Below are positions 1-13,149 of a stretch of DNA of 64,000 nucleotides, piece after piece. The notes below the pieces were generated by a model, which made no database searches, was not told the DNA's origin, and saw nothing but the letters and a program-made list of their open reading frames with translations. Every line of letters begins with the position of its first letter. Position 1 is the stretch's first letter. Origin of the DNA: Citrus sinensis (taxonomy: Eukaryota; Streptophyta; Magnoliopsida; Sapindales; Rutaceae); NCBI RefSeq assembly GCF_022201045.2, contig NC_068564.1, forward strand, positions 31,835,001-31,899,000, read 5' to 3'. The position numbers and the translations under genes were made by a program.

Positions 1-234
1 ACGCATGACAAACATGACGCATCCTCTTTTGGTTAATAAAGAAATGACATGTCGTTCTTATGGTTATAGTAAAGTTGACATGTCGTTCACGATATTCCTA
101 TAAACAACTAGTGTGACCAGTATGCGCCAGCGCATAGTATTTACAACCCGTTGTTTAAATATTAATCTAAAACGACATGTCATTTGCTTCATTAGCTCTG
201 GATGATGAGATAATGGATTATTTCACTTGAAGAC

Positions 235-1138
235 GACATGTCATCTACAGTGCTAAATTCCACTTGAATTTAATGATACTGAGAGATCGCTTGTTTTTTA
301 ACAATTAAATAAGATTAAAAAAACTATTTCAATTATTCCTATGTTTTTACATGTTTGTTTTATAAAGCACTAAAAATAAATTTTTTCGTGTATTTGGGTA
401 AAACTAAGAAAAAAACTTTAATTTAAAAATCACGCTTAAAGATGAATTCATACTTCGTTGATATATGTTGATGGAGAGACTATTTACAAAAGTAAATTTA
501 GAAAATTGAAAGACCCCGAGCTAACCCAAAATAATATCAAAGGTAGCCCATCTATTTGTAAATGTTCTTTCTTTTCTTTTTTTTTTTAAACCATACTTGG
601 CAAAAAATTTAAAAAAATGCCGTTAACTTTTTTTTTAAAAAAATAGCCATTGTAAAATTTCACTTTAGATTCTAATTTGCACGTAGGACACACAGATGAC
701 ACGTCGTTTATTAGTTTGTTAGGGAATGACATGTTGTTCCTGTGATTCTCGTGAAGCCAACATACCATGCCCTTTATTCTTACCAATGACAAGTGCAAAT
801 AATATGCACGTACTATTTATGACTCATCATGTAGAGTTTGAGAAAAAATGGCACGCCATTTATTTCAGAAACAGGTAGACGACAAATCATCTTTAAGTTT
901 CACTTTGAAACCATCTATACTGCTGAATTCCATGTGAATTTAACGAGAGTTAGGAATCATTTTTTTTAAACAACTAATTAGGGTAAAAAAAAAAACATTT
1001 CAATTATTCATATATTTTTACATGATTGTTTTTTCCAGCATCGAAAAATAAGTTATTTGTATGTTGGGATAAAACTAAGGAAAAAAAACTTTAATTTGAA
1101 AAACATGCTTAAATATGAATCCAAACTATGTTGATATG
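235..1138. repeat. Diverged direct repeat pair, about 250 bp each
   Basis: About 235-485 and 885-1138 are recognisably the same sequence. Both carry, in order, a 'tgctaaattccacttgaatt'-like block, a run of A before 'tttcaattatt', 'tttttacatg', and 'aaaactaag' followed by 'actttaattt' and a 'tatgaat' block. Period is about 650 bp, with many substitutions and small indels. The second copy stops where the probable LTR begins at 1144. This looks like old transposon sequence duplicated before the LTR inserted. No coding capacity was seen in 1-1138. Confidence 0.6.
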
Positions 1139-1143
1139 TGTTT

Positions 1144-1995
1144 TGTTTGGGAGAGATACTGTTTGGGATAAATATGTCGACGAGACCAGGAATGACGAGC
1201 AGATATCTGATGGCAGAGTTCTGCGAACCGGTGTGTTCCGTAAAAGCCTGGTGCGCGGAGGAACAGGAGCAGAAATATCCTGCTCGTCCACAATGTTGTC
1301 ATCCGCGAGGCCAATTCCCTATAAAAGGTATACGGCCATTCCGGCTAGAGGTCGATAGGCGAGGAGACCCGGTCGACGGCAGTTGGCAAGACATGCTCTC
1401 CAGCCCGAGAATCTAGGCACGACATCCACGCTTTCTCCTGGGCCGTGGCGTAACACGCAAGATCTCACAGAACCACGACAGCCACGCTTTCCCCTGAACC
1501 GTGGCGTAACACGCAAGGTCTCACAGAACCACGACAGCCACGTTTTCCCCTGAACCGTGGCGTAACACGCAAGATCTCACAGAACCACGACAGCCACGCT
1601 TTCCCCTGAATCATGGCGTAACACGCAAGATCCCCCGTTTGCCCATAATGCAGCAGTCAGAGCCCCAGACCGTCTCGAAAAAAGCGGAAAACTGGGATTC
1701 AGAGGAAGCCTATAAAAAGGTAGCCAACGAAGGTAAAAGGGTTAGCATTTTTGAGATAAAAGAAAAAAACCACGAAAAAACCATAAGACTTGTGGCAAGC
1801 GTTCCCCGAACCTTGATATCTGACTTGAGCGTCGGAGGGTTTACGCCGGGAGAACAACCGGCGTACTCTGACTTGTCTGTGTGTGCAGGGATATCTGGAG
1901 AAGAAGCATTACTAGGAGACCTCCTGGTCGTGGGGAAGTTGATCGAACAGAGATCCTGGTCGTAGAACGAGGAGAACCGGAATCTCGCATCAACA
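1144..1995 (+). mobile_element. Probable solo LTR of an LTR retrotransposon
   Basis: The 852-bp segment starts TGTTTGGGAG and ends CATCAACA, giving the TG...CA ends (here TGTT...AACA) typical of plant LTRs. It is flanked by TGTTT at 1139-1143 and TGTTT at 1996-2000, a perfect 5-bp target-site duplication. Inside are TATA-like boxes at about 1319 and 1711 (tataaaaagg), followed by 'acttgagcgtcggaggg', a phrase I recognise from plant gypsy-type LTRs. It is far more GC-rich than its surroundings. No second LTR, primer-binding site or gag-pol was seen, so a solo LTR left by recombination is the simplest reading. Because the element itself starts TGTTT, the left boundary could be 5 bp off. Confidence 0.6.
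1426..1632. repeat. 56-bp minisatellite, about 3.7 copies
   Basis: Copies start at 1426, 1482, 1538 and 1594, exactly 56 bp apart, each opening with ccacg(c/t)tttc. Units share 'gtggcgtaacacgcaag' and differ by a few bases. It lies within the probable solo LTR, upstream of the second TATA-like box, where retrotransposon LTRs often carry tandem repeats. Confidence 0.9.
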
Positions 1996-2000
1996 TGTTT

Positions 2001-3260
2001 CATAATCTTAGGGACGCCAGAACGACAAAAAGTTTAAGAAACAAATGACCGGCGTATGTCAGTCAACTCTGAGAAAAAGCTTCAGCTGCTCTGCAAAACT
2101 CAATAAGCAAAACTCGGCTGCTCTCCAATCATTGAAAATCTAGCCCAAGCCAAACATGAAGAAAGCCTTTGTCACGGTAGCTGCTGGATACGAACTTGAA
2201 ATCTAAAACTAATGGATCCATTAACCAAGATCCCCGAAGAAGCTTCCGTCTGAAGCTCAAATACGTACGTTATTTGATTTTGAAATGCACGTATATTTAA
2301 TTTATATCCATTATGAGCCTGTGGTACTTGGTTTTATTTATTTTTATCAATTTTTATCCATTGTTCTTGTTATGTGACTTAAAAATTTTGCAAGTAACTT
2401 GGTAGGAGTCTGATGAAACGGTCACGATATTCTTAGTTGTGCAGTGAGTCCATGATTATATCTTGATAATGAAGAAGAGTTTTAATGCTATTATAGTATG
2501 TTCTTACAGTTATAAGAGTTTCAGTATCATTTTAGTAAAGTCATAATCAAGAGTTTTAATGCTATTATAGTATGTTCTTACAGTTACAGTTTATGTATGA
2601 AATATACTTTTGACGGTGACCTCTCAGGTTGGGCTGCCCCAGCATTTTGCGGAAGACAATCCCCGAAAGGCACTGTTAGACATTTACAACAAAGACGACA
2701 AGACGTATTTCCTCATAACAAACTAAACAATTGTCGTCTATCAATTTTATAAATATACGATTTGTCCTAAGCAATATTCACTTATGCCGCTAGGCTTCTA
2801 TGTGTTTTTCCCTCAGACGAGCTGTCGTCTAATAGAAATGTACATAAATGATGTGTCGTTTATCACCAGATTAAAAAATGTTAAACCCATGCATGCTGAC
2901 ACCGCTGTATGCGGTATGCCTATATATATTATACATAAAATTAAATATTTTTTTTTTCAAGTAAACATGATCAGTACATTGGCCATTATTGTTGTAGAAT
3001 TTGGTGCAAAGCTACTGAATTCAGATAGAATCATAAAAGAGATGGAATGAAATAAGAGATCTTTAAGGCTTTCAATTATTACACTACAACAGAAACTCGT
3101 ATTGACATACATGTTGGTCTCCGTAACTTGCCAAAATTTTGGATTACTGACAGAAAATGTGGATTAGAAGAGAAGCACAGAACCGCATTTTATTTCTCAC
3201 TAAAGAATAATAATTACAAAATGTATGTATATACAGTGGTACCCATCAATAAAGCAAACC
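2001..3260. other. Intergenic, no gene seen
   Basis: No credible coding frame. A 37-bp direct repeat occurs at 2476-2512 and 2550-2586 (starting agagttttaatgctattata), offset by 74 bp. Between 2690 and 2870 several gacgac / gtcgtc words recur, similar to those in the first kilobase. The 3' untranslated region of the TBC gene on the minus strand probably occupies the last few hundred bases. Confidence 0.5.
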
Positions 3261-6200
3261 TCACATTTCTGATAAAAGATTGCTGATTTTCCGAAGCTCC
3301 TTGAGAGCAGTCACGGCTGTAGCTTGTCCTTTGCCAACCAGAACATTTTTTGAGAAGTTCTCCCGTGACCCTAACTGACCATGTTCTTGCTGTAAGACAG
3401 ACTCAATTACCTGGAACACACGATTAATACAAGGATCAGGACAAGTACCAGCAATCAAAACTTTCTATCCCAAGGTGTAACACATTATATCAAAAGCAAA
3501 TAGAAATATAATAGCTCCCGGTCAATCAATCGCAAGTTGGAGGAGCTAATAGACACTACCAATTTGCTCTGCTAATATTATATATTTTTCAATAATGAAG
3601 TATTTTCGAACATGCAAATGAGAGTGCAAAAAGAGAATGTAACCTGAATATGTTCAAGCATAGACTGCCCAAGATTCTTTAATGTCCCCATCACATTCTG
3701 GTCAACAGTTTCTCCTTTGCTGCTAGAAGACGACTTACAAGAACCATCATTACTAGAGGCACCTTTGCTATTACTCTGATTACTTTCATTATTGGCGGAA
3801 ATTTTGGTCTCAGTGGCAACTCCTCCTTTCTCAGATGTCTCTTCACCAGCACTGTTTCGTCCAAACTTCCAAAACCACTGAAACTTACCAGAAAGAACCT
3901 TCCGTACCGTTTGTGATTTTTCCAAAGAATCATTATTGCTTTGAGAATCTTTAACGATGTCATCAGGGGTCTGTGAGACGGGAAGAGGAGGACTTTCAGG
4001 CATAGTATGGGATTGGCGGTCATTTTCATCAACAGATGAATTTGAAGCAACGCTGCTTTTTTCTGAGTCATTTTCATTGTCATTGGCACCACTAACAGGA
4101 CTTGCTGGGTCTGAGAATATAGAGGAGTTTTCCTCACTGCCAGCATTGCCGGTCAGATATCTCTCATCAGATGTACAAGCAAATTCCCTGTTGACACTGT
4201 CTTGTCTCTGGACCTCAGCTTCTACTGAGGGTTGATCCTTCTCGGTAGAAACTTCCAAGATACCATCTTTCTCACTATCTTCCTCAAAGCCAAGTTCCTT
4301 GGACAAATCCTCAAGCAAACTTCGCCTAATAGATGACCGATGTTTTGTGCCATTATCAACTGTTCTCGGGGTTGGGTCAGATTCTGTTCTAGATAACCTT
4401 AGTTTTACTTTTTCCAACCATCTTTTGTTCTGAGTTTGGTTTTGTTTCCCTGAGCTATCATGTCTTTGTTCCTCTGCCTTGTGCAGATCTCTCCACTTCC
4501 CTTCCCAATAACTATCAGGTACCACATTCAACGGAGTTCTTGGAGAAATAGACTCAGATGGAAGGCTGGAACCTCTCACCACCATTGGGTTATTCTGGTT
4601 ATAAACCCCACTAAATGGGGGAGATGATGATGAGAGATTAGCATCTAATGCAAGAGCCTGTAAAGACTTTGCCTTTCCTATAATTTTTTTCAGATTTATG
4701 TTCACTGGAAAATTCAACAGTCTCTGAAGACAAGTAGTTGCATTCTCAGTGGCAAGCAGGGAAGATCGTATATAAAGCATCATGGAAACTGCCATAGCAG
4801 CAATTAATGCTCCTCGGGGTGAACTTAGGATTCCAAATCCAGAGCCTGCATCATCTTCAGTATCTTTGTTTACTTTGCTACTGTCTGATGCAAATATCTC
4901 GTCCCATATTATCAAAAGATCTCCAAGAGAAAACTCTCGTCCAAATAAGACACGTAACCAACGGAGTCCAAAATACTGCGGTTCAACTCCAAGCTCAACT
5001 AGATGGCTGTGCAAAGATGAATCAGCCACAGACAACAAATGGTACATAGCAGAAGAAGCTTCAATGACAGGAAGTAAGCAAGTAAGAGACCCATCTGCAT
5101 GGGAGTGAGCAAAAAAATCTGCCATGGAAACCGAACCCTGGCTTCCAACCATCAAAGCATCAAACATACAGTAAGCATCATGTTCCATAAATTTCTCAGA
5201 CAAGACAATACCCAGTTCACCTTCAGCTCCGTAAGCGTCACTTAGCTGTACAATTGTCTGTATCTCAGGATCAAGCTCATCAACACTCCTAACCTTAACT
5301 GAATTTCCATGGGAGCCAATCTCATCTTCCATGGAATCTAAAAACTTTTTAAAATCAAAATTATATGTTAGGTCATTTTCATGAAATGATAAGCCATCAA
5401 ATTTGTCCGTGAAGTGATCTTCATGTTCGTTTCGAACTTGAGAAAGACGCTCAACATCAACATGAAGAACGTATAACAACGGAGCCAAGAGTTCATGCAT
5501 TCCTGTTTAAAAAATTAAAAAGAAAACAGGAATGTTAAACTTTCTGAAAAAGGGCTCTCATTGGATAGGGGAGAAAAAATGCATGTTTAGGAGGAAAGGG
5601 CAGAGGGGCTAAGCAATTGAGAAGTAAAATTACATCAGAACTTTAGCAGTCAAATTGACCGGACTGAAGCTTCATTTGAGATTTTGAGCTAAAAATACAG
5701 CCATGGGAAACACCTATAACCTTACTGCATGTGGTAATTTATATTTCAAGATCAAGTGCCATAAGATTCTTCACCCTTTCAATTGCTCCCAGATGAGATT
5801 TAATGGTGGGTATTCAGTAATGTTACCTTTAATTTGAAGTTAAAATAATAGAGGGAGAATGGGGCAGCTACTATTATTGCTGCATTTGTCTCAAATAGAA
5901 ACTTGACAGAATGAAGTGGAAGAAGAGAGTTAATAGGGTTACCTATAGATTATATGAGTTAATAAATTCTTAAGTATTTTGGGAAAATAAACGCTAGCCC
6001 AATTGCTCTTATATTTAACATGTTACCTTGTCTGTAACCAAATTCTGGATGCCTAAGGCACCATAATAACAAGATTCGCCTTAACATGCCTTGGCATCCT
6101 GGTGTCTGGAAGTAGCTCCCATGTTCTGGATATAATCGTGAAAGGTCTTGATCAACCATCTTTTCCAACTCGGCACTACGAAAGAAACGTCCCCATGTGC

Positions 6201-7216
6201 TATCTGCATGGATTCATGACACAATCAATGCACAGACACGTGCAAATTAACAATGCAGGTGTCTAATAACTAGGTGCACCAAATGCCGAATACATACAAA
6301 ATGTGACTACCGTCTGAGCAGAAAAATCATTATTACCTGGGTTTTGTGAAAGTGGATTGTCCATAACGAGGTCAGGAGAATTACTTCCATCCTTGTGCCA
6401 ATGTGGATCAACAAGTAGGTGTCTTCTTATTTCGGCATATCTAACATAACAAAAAACTTCAACTTATATCTAACAGCCTCAAAAAGAATCTTAGACCATA
6501 ACATAGAGAAGTTACACTAACATAGCATCTTGATCAAGTACCACAAAACATGACATAGAATACAAAATAACAAGCACCAAAAAATAAATAAATAAATAAA
6601 AATCTTCAAATAGTTCATAGCAAAACTAAGCTTCAAAATTTTTCATAAAACAAGTTAATCAAACTTGATATAACCAACTTAGCATAATATTCACAGTACC
6701 AATTGGCCTCTATTAGCCCCAGGAGAGGACTCCCCTACCACAGCACGGAAACAACAAAACATCAAGAAACTTAAGCATGATCTCAATCAAACAAGGCAAA
6801 CACAGTTCTCAAAGGATCAACATCAACCTACTTTATGTAGCCAAGCTAGATTATATATATATATATAGAAGTTCCAAGCTGAAGGAATCAAGGAGTTTAT
6901 AGCCGCCATTAGAAAATCGTCATGGAAAATGAAAAATTGAAACTTTTTGGGTATTTTTCGGAGTTCGTTTCAAACAAAATGCAAGCATCCAAAAAAAAAA
7001 AAAATCAACAAATATAAGCAAAGGTTACCTTCTTCTAGAATCAGCTGTGACTCTACGAAGATCCTCAATAGAAGAATAAGAAGAAGGCAAAATCCCAAGA
7101 TTAATACGCCACTGGACTCCTCTAAGATTTGCAAGCGGCCCAGATCTCTCCGACACCGAGCCGACAGACCTCGTCGGCGATTCCTCAAATGAACCCGCCG
7201 CCGAAACCACCGACAT
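3261..7216 (-). CDS. TBC-domain Rab GTPase-activating protein
   Basis: Likely stimulates GTP hydrolysis by a Rab/Ypt GTPase in membrane trafficking. Five minus-strand exons: 7216-7029, 6440-6337, 6203-6027, 5502-3644 and 3410-3261; all junctions are GT-AG, the sum is 826 codons, and frame is kept (825 aa). The TBC domain fills roughly residues 33-330. The arginine-finger motif IxxDxxR appears as V114-D-Q-D117-L-S-R120, and the glutamine-finger YxQ as Y154-R-Q156; both catalytic fingers are intact. The C-terminal half is Ser/Asn/Glu-rich and probably disordered, with an aromatic-basic patch (KFQWFWKFGRN). Closest remembered relatives are the Arabidopsis gyp1p-type proteins At4g29950/At2g19240, similar to animal TBC1D5. 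The start is the first ATG of the exon whose RGVQWRINLGILP segment opens the domain. The target Rab cannot be told from sequence. Confidence 0.9.
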
Positions 7217-9840
7217 GTCGTAAATTTATTTTCTCAAATTTACAACAACAGAATTAAGCAACAACCCAGATGCTGAATTGTCACCAAAATGCCAAAGCAA
7301 CTAACGAAATCGAAACTTCCAAAAGAAAAAAAAATTATAAAAATTGAAATTCAATTAGTTAGAAGTAATAAAGACTCGAGCTTTATTTAGAGAAAGAGAA
7401 GAAAATAGGAAATTTGTTTGTTTCATTTTGCTGTTCAAAAAGAGATGATGAGTTGAGCTGTCTTCTTCTTCTTTGAGACAAATTGAGAACAAAGAAAAAC
7501 GCTCCAATTTAATCCATTTTAATGGCTCTTTTTTTTTTTTTTTTTTCTAATTTACATGTATTCGTTTGCATGACTACGACTGAAAGGAGTGATTAAGAAA
7601 ATGAATTTTTTTTTCTTTTTTTTTCCAACTTTCCAAAATAATTAATATTTTGGTGGTTTGTTTTTCTTTTTTCTTTTTATTTTCACTTTAATGTGAATGA
7701 TTTATGAGGTATGTTATGTCTTTATGAGTTGTTGTAACTACGTTCTAAAATTTGTTAATAAGTCGTATTTAATATTGTACCTTGTATATAAATGCTAAAA
7801 AAATTTATTAAAAAATAACTCTCTTTATATAAATTAGGAGCAATAATGTACATGTAAAATTTCTTTTCTTAATTATTATATAATAATCTACTTATTGGAA
7901 TTCTATCGATTATAACTTGAAAATTTTACTTTCACCCAGGCCAAAAAATTGAGATAAATTTAACATTCAATTAAGAATGGTCTCTCATATAAAATTTGAT
8001 GTGAGACCATATATCATTCTTGTATTATCCCTTTTGATTTGTTTTGTTATTATTATTATTTTGCTGTTTTCATGGCACAAACAGTTTGCGTGTCATGAAT
8101 AATAATATTGAATAAAGTGTTTCCTAATAAACGTTTTTGTGAAAAAAATAACAGTAAATGCTCCAACTAAGGTAATGATGAAGCTTGGTAATTAAGTATC
8201 GAGGGACAAGCATCCTTCATTTCTTAGCTGGTACTCCAAATTGGACTAACAAGATCTTATTAACTTTGCAATGTTGTTCCTTTTCACTATATTTGCCCAA
8301 TATAAAAACTTTATAAAGTATGGTATAATTGGTTGAAAAGTTGACGTAGACCTAATTTTGTACTGTTGCATTTAGAGAAATGTTATTTTCATTAAAGTTT
8401 TAGAGTTTTTTTTTTCTTAAAAAAAAAATCCACCAAGAGGTGGGGGGTTACGCATAACTCCTACCTATAGCATTAAAATTTTAATATTTAATGTTAGAAA
8501 AATAAATAGTGAGACCCACTCAAAATGTGCACGATATCAATGGAGTAGAATACGAATCTTACAAGATTTTTTACTTTCGTTAAATGGGACCTACTCAAAA
8601 TGTGCCCTAAAAATAGCATGATATGTTATTTTTTTCAACACTTAAGTTGAAAAAGATTAAATTTTGAAGTACCTTACCACATGCGAGGATTATTCAAGGG
8701 GTTGAAGCAATGTCTTTCTCTGTTAAAAAAAAAAAAGGATAAATCTCTTGTTTATTGGCACAAACTTGTGAGTTATACTCCATATATCCTAAGTTGTGAT
8801 GTAATTAGATGAATTCATATTTCGACTCTCAATAGTCCTATAATTGAATTAAGATTTATGCTTTTATTCTAAACTTATAGTTTGCATCAACCTGTTGAAA
8901 TAACGAAATTTAAAATAGGTAAAATAATTAGCTGAGACAAAAATGAATTTATACTTCCTACTGCATGCGGTGCAAGTAGTGGGAGTACCGTAAAGAAGAA
9001 ATAGGCCAAAGATTGTCGGAAGAACGAGGCAAGGTTATTAAATTAACTATTTTTTTCATATAAATAAATTTTAAAAAAAACAAATTCAAATGGAATTTAT
9101 TTAAGAAAATTAAAATGTTATTTATATTAAAAAATGACTTTCTATCTCTTTATATTTAGTAAATATATATTGCATTAAGGTAAATGGTCAAAAGAGTTTA
9201 GATCAATACAATGATAAAGTAGCTTAAGAATATACACTTAAATTAGAGGCTCCAACTCTTCTAGGCGTGCTATTAAGTATGGGCATGGATTGAAAAAATA
9301 AATAAATAAATAAACGATTAATCGAAATGATAAATATTCATTTTTTTTTTAAATTTTCTTTTTGATGAATCAAGACAAAATTGAAAGAATTTGACCGAAT
9401 GCAATTGGGCATTAAGCAAAAACGATAAAGACTAAGCACGAGAAAAGTCGCGTCGATGAGGCTTGTCGAATGCTACACATTATTACTTATAAAAATAAAA
9501 TAAAATAACTTTTACCCAATAAAATGCGGATACGCTAAAGTGGAGGGGCTCCAAAAGAAATTTGGCACATAATATTCTAAGCATATCCTGACATGACGTG
9601 GCACAGACGTGTCTTTATCTCTACAAGCAACATCTAAATCTATCTAATCATTTTATGACCGTACGGCTCGTTTTGATTATGAAACCATGGAAACGTGATA
9701 AAATATGTCGCGTGTAAGACCGTGTCCATTTGTCACCTTAGATGAATTCATGTAACAAATTTTAAGTTCCTGTTTTTATTAGGTACAGGCGAAATTCATG
9801 AGACACGAGGTTTGCAAATCACGAGGAATTTGGCTTTTTT
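7217..9840. other. Intergenic, TBC promoter side
   Basis: About 7217-7560 upstream of the TBC start should hold its 5' UTR and promoter; it contains long A and T tracts (for example poly-T around 7530-7548) but no TATA box I would defend. The rest is AT-rich without a coding frame. A short (aaat)n run lies near 9296-9314. Confidence 0.5.
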
Positions 9841-9844
9841 TAAA

Positions 9845-10120
9845 AAAAAAAAGATTATTGATCATGCTATTTATAATTATATAATTACTGAGATTAATTT
9901 ATATTAATTCTAATACGATACCGTTCAAATATTTAATCCTCTCAATATTTGAGAGACGTCAACTCTCCTCCTAAGAGAAATACTGTCTTTACTCAAATTT
10001 TAAGAAAAGAAATTTAAATTAAATCCCCTGCAATGTATTTATAGGGGCTTGAATCATTTCTCCCACACTTGTAAGAGAATGACTCTAACCACCGAGTTAG
10101 ACCCTAGTGGGTAGGAATTT
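9845..10120 (-). mobile_element. tRNA-derived SINE-like element
   Basis: Read on the minus strand from about 10115, the sequence gives TAACTCGGTGGTTAGAGT, which fits a Pol III A box, and about 40 bases on TGATTCAAGCCCC, which fits a B box (GGTTCRANNCC). A non-tRNA body follows, ending near 9845 in a pyrimidine/A tract. This is the layout of a plant tRNA-type SINE. It is not a functional tRNA gene: I cannot fold a cloverleaf from it. Target-site duplications were not resolved. Confidence 0.5.
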
Positions 10121-11565
10121 GGCCATTAACGGAGCAGAATTGAGTTGCTTTTTAAAATAATAATAGTAATGTCACAAATTTTGTATAAATTTATTTTATA
10201 CAAACGGGAATGAAATTATTCTATTTGTTTGATTAAATTTATTTTATAAACGGATAAGAAATAATTGTATTCGTTTGATTAAATCTTATGACAAATATTA
10301 GATGAAAATTATTTTTTTCCGAATGGTAGTTTCGACATTGCCCCTGCCCCTTTTGATATACTTCTCATTATCTCCAATTATAGTTGGTTTAACGAGCATG
10401 TGGTGAAGACTTATGTTAAAACAGATGATTCTTTCAATAGCAAAACTAATATTTTTATGAGGTGATAAATATTGACAAGAAAATAATAATGAATTTGATC
10501 GTTGCGAATTATTGGACGTTCTCAGACATATAATAAGACCATAATTTTGCATTAATTTCAGATTATAAATTATGTTAGCATTTTTTTAATTTTAAATATT
10601 AATATTTTTTATAATACAATTTAAAATCTTAATTAAATGATAAGATATTGACAGTAGTAGCCGTCAAGAAGAACTCGCGCATTTGTATAAAATTATAGAT
10701 AAATGGTTCTATTTTTCAATTTAATTGGTTGGAAAGTCAAGCTTTCGTCGAACGTCGAATCTCAATGCCCATGATAATCGATGCTTAATATCATTGTCTT
10801 ACAGAAGCAATAAAGCACTTTAAAAAAAAAAAAAAATGGGACCCAAAATAAGTAATTTGATATACAGTGTATGTTGCCGCACGTACGCTTGATGGTGCAC
10901 AAGTTTTAAATGAGAAATTCTACCATAAGACCCATTACTCTCTTAATGAATTCTCACCATATGCACAATCATACATCATAATGTGTTTGATTAGATGCAC
11001 TAAATCAAATCTCCTTAAAATAAATCACTTGTTAATTTAGACAAATTAGGGCACAAGGCAATTTCCCATTAATATTTGTATTTCCACTAATTACAACACA
11101 TTTACTTTTAGGTTATGAGTTGTATGACTCACTCAACCTAGTGCACCCACCACCATTTGTTGTTGTCCATTATTTTTTAAGAAAGCGTTGCTGTCCAATT
11201 AGAGTTTTATTGATATGTGAATGTTACGCATTTCAAATCAAACATGGAGACTATCATTAAAATTCTTTTGTGTTGGATACAAAAGAAGGCATTATAATTT
11301 GAGTAATTCCTTTTGTTTTTCCCCAAAAATAATCAATATGTTGTTAACACATGGCAACCAAGCAATCAATCCTATAAAGTCCATCACTTTTTGACCAAAT
11401 TCCATCATATTATGTTTCATGTCATTTTCTTTTTTATATTTTAAAATATATATTTATCTTTTTTTTAAAAAAAACTCCAATTAAGCTACTAATAATTTAT
11501 TTATCGTGGAATCGTATTTTAGTATGGCAAAAAAAAAAAAAATCATTGTGTATAAGAATGAATGG
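10121..11565. other. Intergenic, no gene seen
   Basis: AT-rich sequence with scattered A/T homopolymers. An 84-codon open frame on the minus strand (10298-10552) has no recognisable domain and ordinary intergenic composition, so it was not called. Confidence 0.5.
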
Positions 11566-11725
11566 AGTGCGAGTGTCTTTATTTTTTTAATGCGGACACA
11601 CTGTTAAGCCATGTGATATAATATAGTTAATTTTTAATATATTATAAAATTATACAGTGTAATAACATTACAGACTGACTCTATTAAACCTCATGAATTA
11701 TAAATGTGTCCGCATAAGAAAAATG
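11566..11725. mobile_element. MITE, GCGGACACACT family (copy 1)
   Basis: The left arm 'aatgcggacacactgttaag' near 11598 is the imperfect inverse of the right arm 'aatgtgtccgcataag' near 11704. Outside these, gagtgtctttattttttt is mirrored by the A/G-rich right edge. The AT-rich centre has no coding capacity. The same family occurs at 11903-12060. Confidence 0.6.
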
Positions 11726-11879
11726 AGCACGTCCACAGTGGAGAAAACATTTTCATTACATTAAGATAAAAACGTTACTAAAATATAAAAATACACATAT
11801 TTTAATACATGTGTTAGCATGAATTTTATGTTTTTATTTTTTACTAGTATCTTCACTTTACTAAAGTGAGGATGCTCTC
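11725..11879. mobile_element. MITE, GAGCATCC family
   Basis: Starts gagcacgtccacagtggag and ends actaaagtgaggatgctctc; the inverted right end (GAGCATCCTCACTTTAG) matches the left end imperfectly over about 17 bases. The roughly 155-bp element has an AT-rich centre and no coding capacity. It lies directly between the two copies of the GCGGACACACT family. Confidence 0.55.
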
Positions 11880-11902
11880 ATATTATATATAATCATTCTC
11901 AA

Positions 11903-12060
11903 GTGCGACACCCTCATTTTTTTATTACAGACACACTCTTAAACCATTTGGTTTATTTTTTAATAAACTGTAAAGTCATGCGGTTTATGAGAGTTAAAAA
12001 CCAACTCTCTCAAACCTCATGGTTTAAAAGTGTGTCTGTATTAAAAAAAAAGAGGACACA
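11903..12060. mobile_element. MITE, GCGGACACACT family (copy 2)
   Basis: Left arm 'tacagacacactcttaaacc' near 11927 pairs with right arm 'ggtttaaaagtgtgtctgta' near 12021; pairing extends outward through an A/T run to gtgcgacaccctc / gaggacac, giving arms of about 40 bp. The centre (aaccatttggttt ... catgcggtttatg) can also pair internally, so the whole element should fold into a long hairpin. Confidence 0.7.
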
Positions 12061-13149
12061 ATACGTACATACATATGCATATACATATACATAAACACAC
12101 ACACACACATATATACCTATATAAATGAATTTTTTTTAATATATTATTGTGGAGTTATGTTCCGTTGTTCCTTATAATTTGCAAAAGGAGTGACCCATAA
12201 AGGCATAGCATGTTACATGCATCACTATTTTTGTTTGCATGTTATGAATTAGTGGTCTTTAATTTGGATTTATCTGGGGAATGATTTGATGTGGCACACA
12301 AGACAACCATATCCTTCTTCATTATCTCTCCGTCATAAACATTTTTGACCTTTTAATATTTTGAGATCTATTTGCATGGTTCCTTTCCCAATAACTTTTT
12401 TATATGTATATACATATTCTCCCAAATCCTAATCATTGTATTTTCAATCTCTTACGAGATCTTTGTTTCTTTCATTAGCTAATTTGCTGCCAAATTCAAA
12501 AGGAGCCCATTATGCTGGCACTAGAATTTTTTATGAAATAATTTCATGCTTCTAGATATAAGCAGATCGAACCAAAAGCTCGAATCACTTGCTTCAAATT
12601 GTTTCTACAATTCATTGATTCCACCAGATTAGTCAATCCGCTTGTATACGTGGCGGGATTTCCAAATTCTTATCATTGTTTGGTTTCGTTATTTGATTTG
12701 GCGGGCGGGTAGGGCGGTGCCTCCGTCCTCAGAACAATTAATATTTTTTTTGAAAAACCTCAGAACAATTAGTTAAGAATACGTAACTCTCTCAAATTAT
12801 CATTAAGGTTATGTTACAAGTGACTAGATAAAGCTCCATTATGATCGAATGAGACAAGAGTGCTCTTACCTATATTAAATTCAATCCTCTTGGATTACCA
12901 AGCGCCTGATATCATCATTGTTTTATTTAATCATATATATATATATATAATATCATTGTTTTATTTAATGCATGGACAGCAACGAGTCTCAATCGAATCA
13001 CATATTAGGCATCAAGTGCAACCAAATGATATTCCCATATTATAATTTAGATACGTGACATATGGAGACTTATAACATGTTAATTGTGAATTTGACGAAA
13101 TCTTAATATAATTTTTTTCCCGTAATAAAAAAAAGTCAATTAAAACGAA
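12061..13149. other. Intergenic, microsatellites
   Basis: A short (CA)n run lies at about 12095-12110 and a (TA)n run near 12935-12950. The repeat 'tatcattgttttatttaat' occurs on both sides of the latter. No coding frame was supported. Confidence 0.5.

Noticed and set aside
1639-1965. 108-codon open frame on the plus strand
   Set aside because: It lies inside the probable LTR, overlaps the TATA-like box and matches no family.
3082-3100. CACTACAACAGAAACTC, similar to a CACTA transposon end
   Set aside because: Orientation would place the element across the intact TBC gene, and no partner end was seen.
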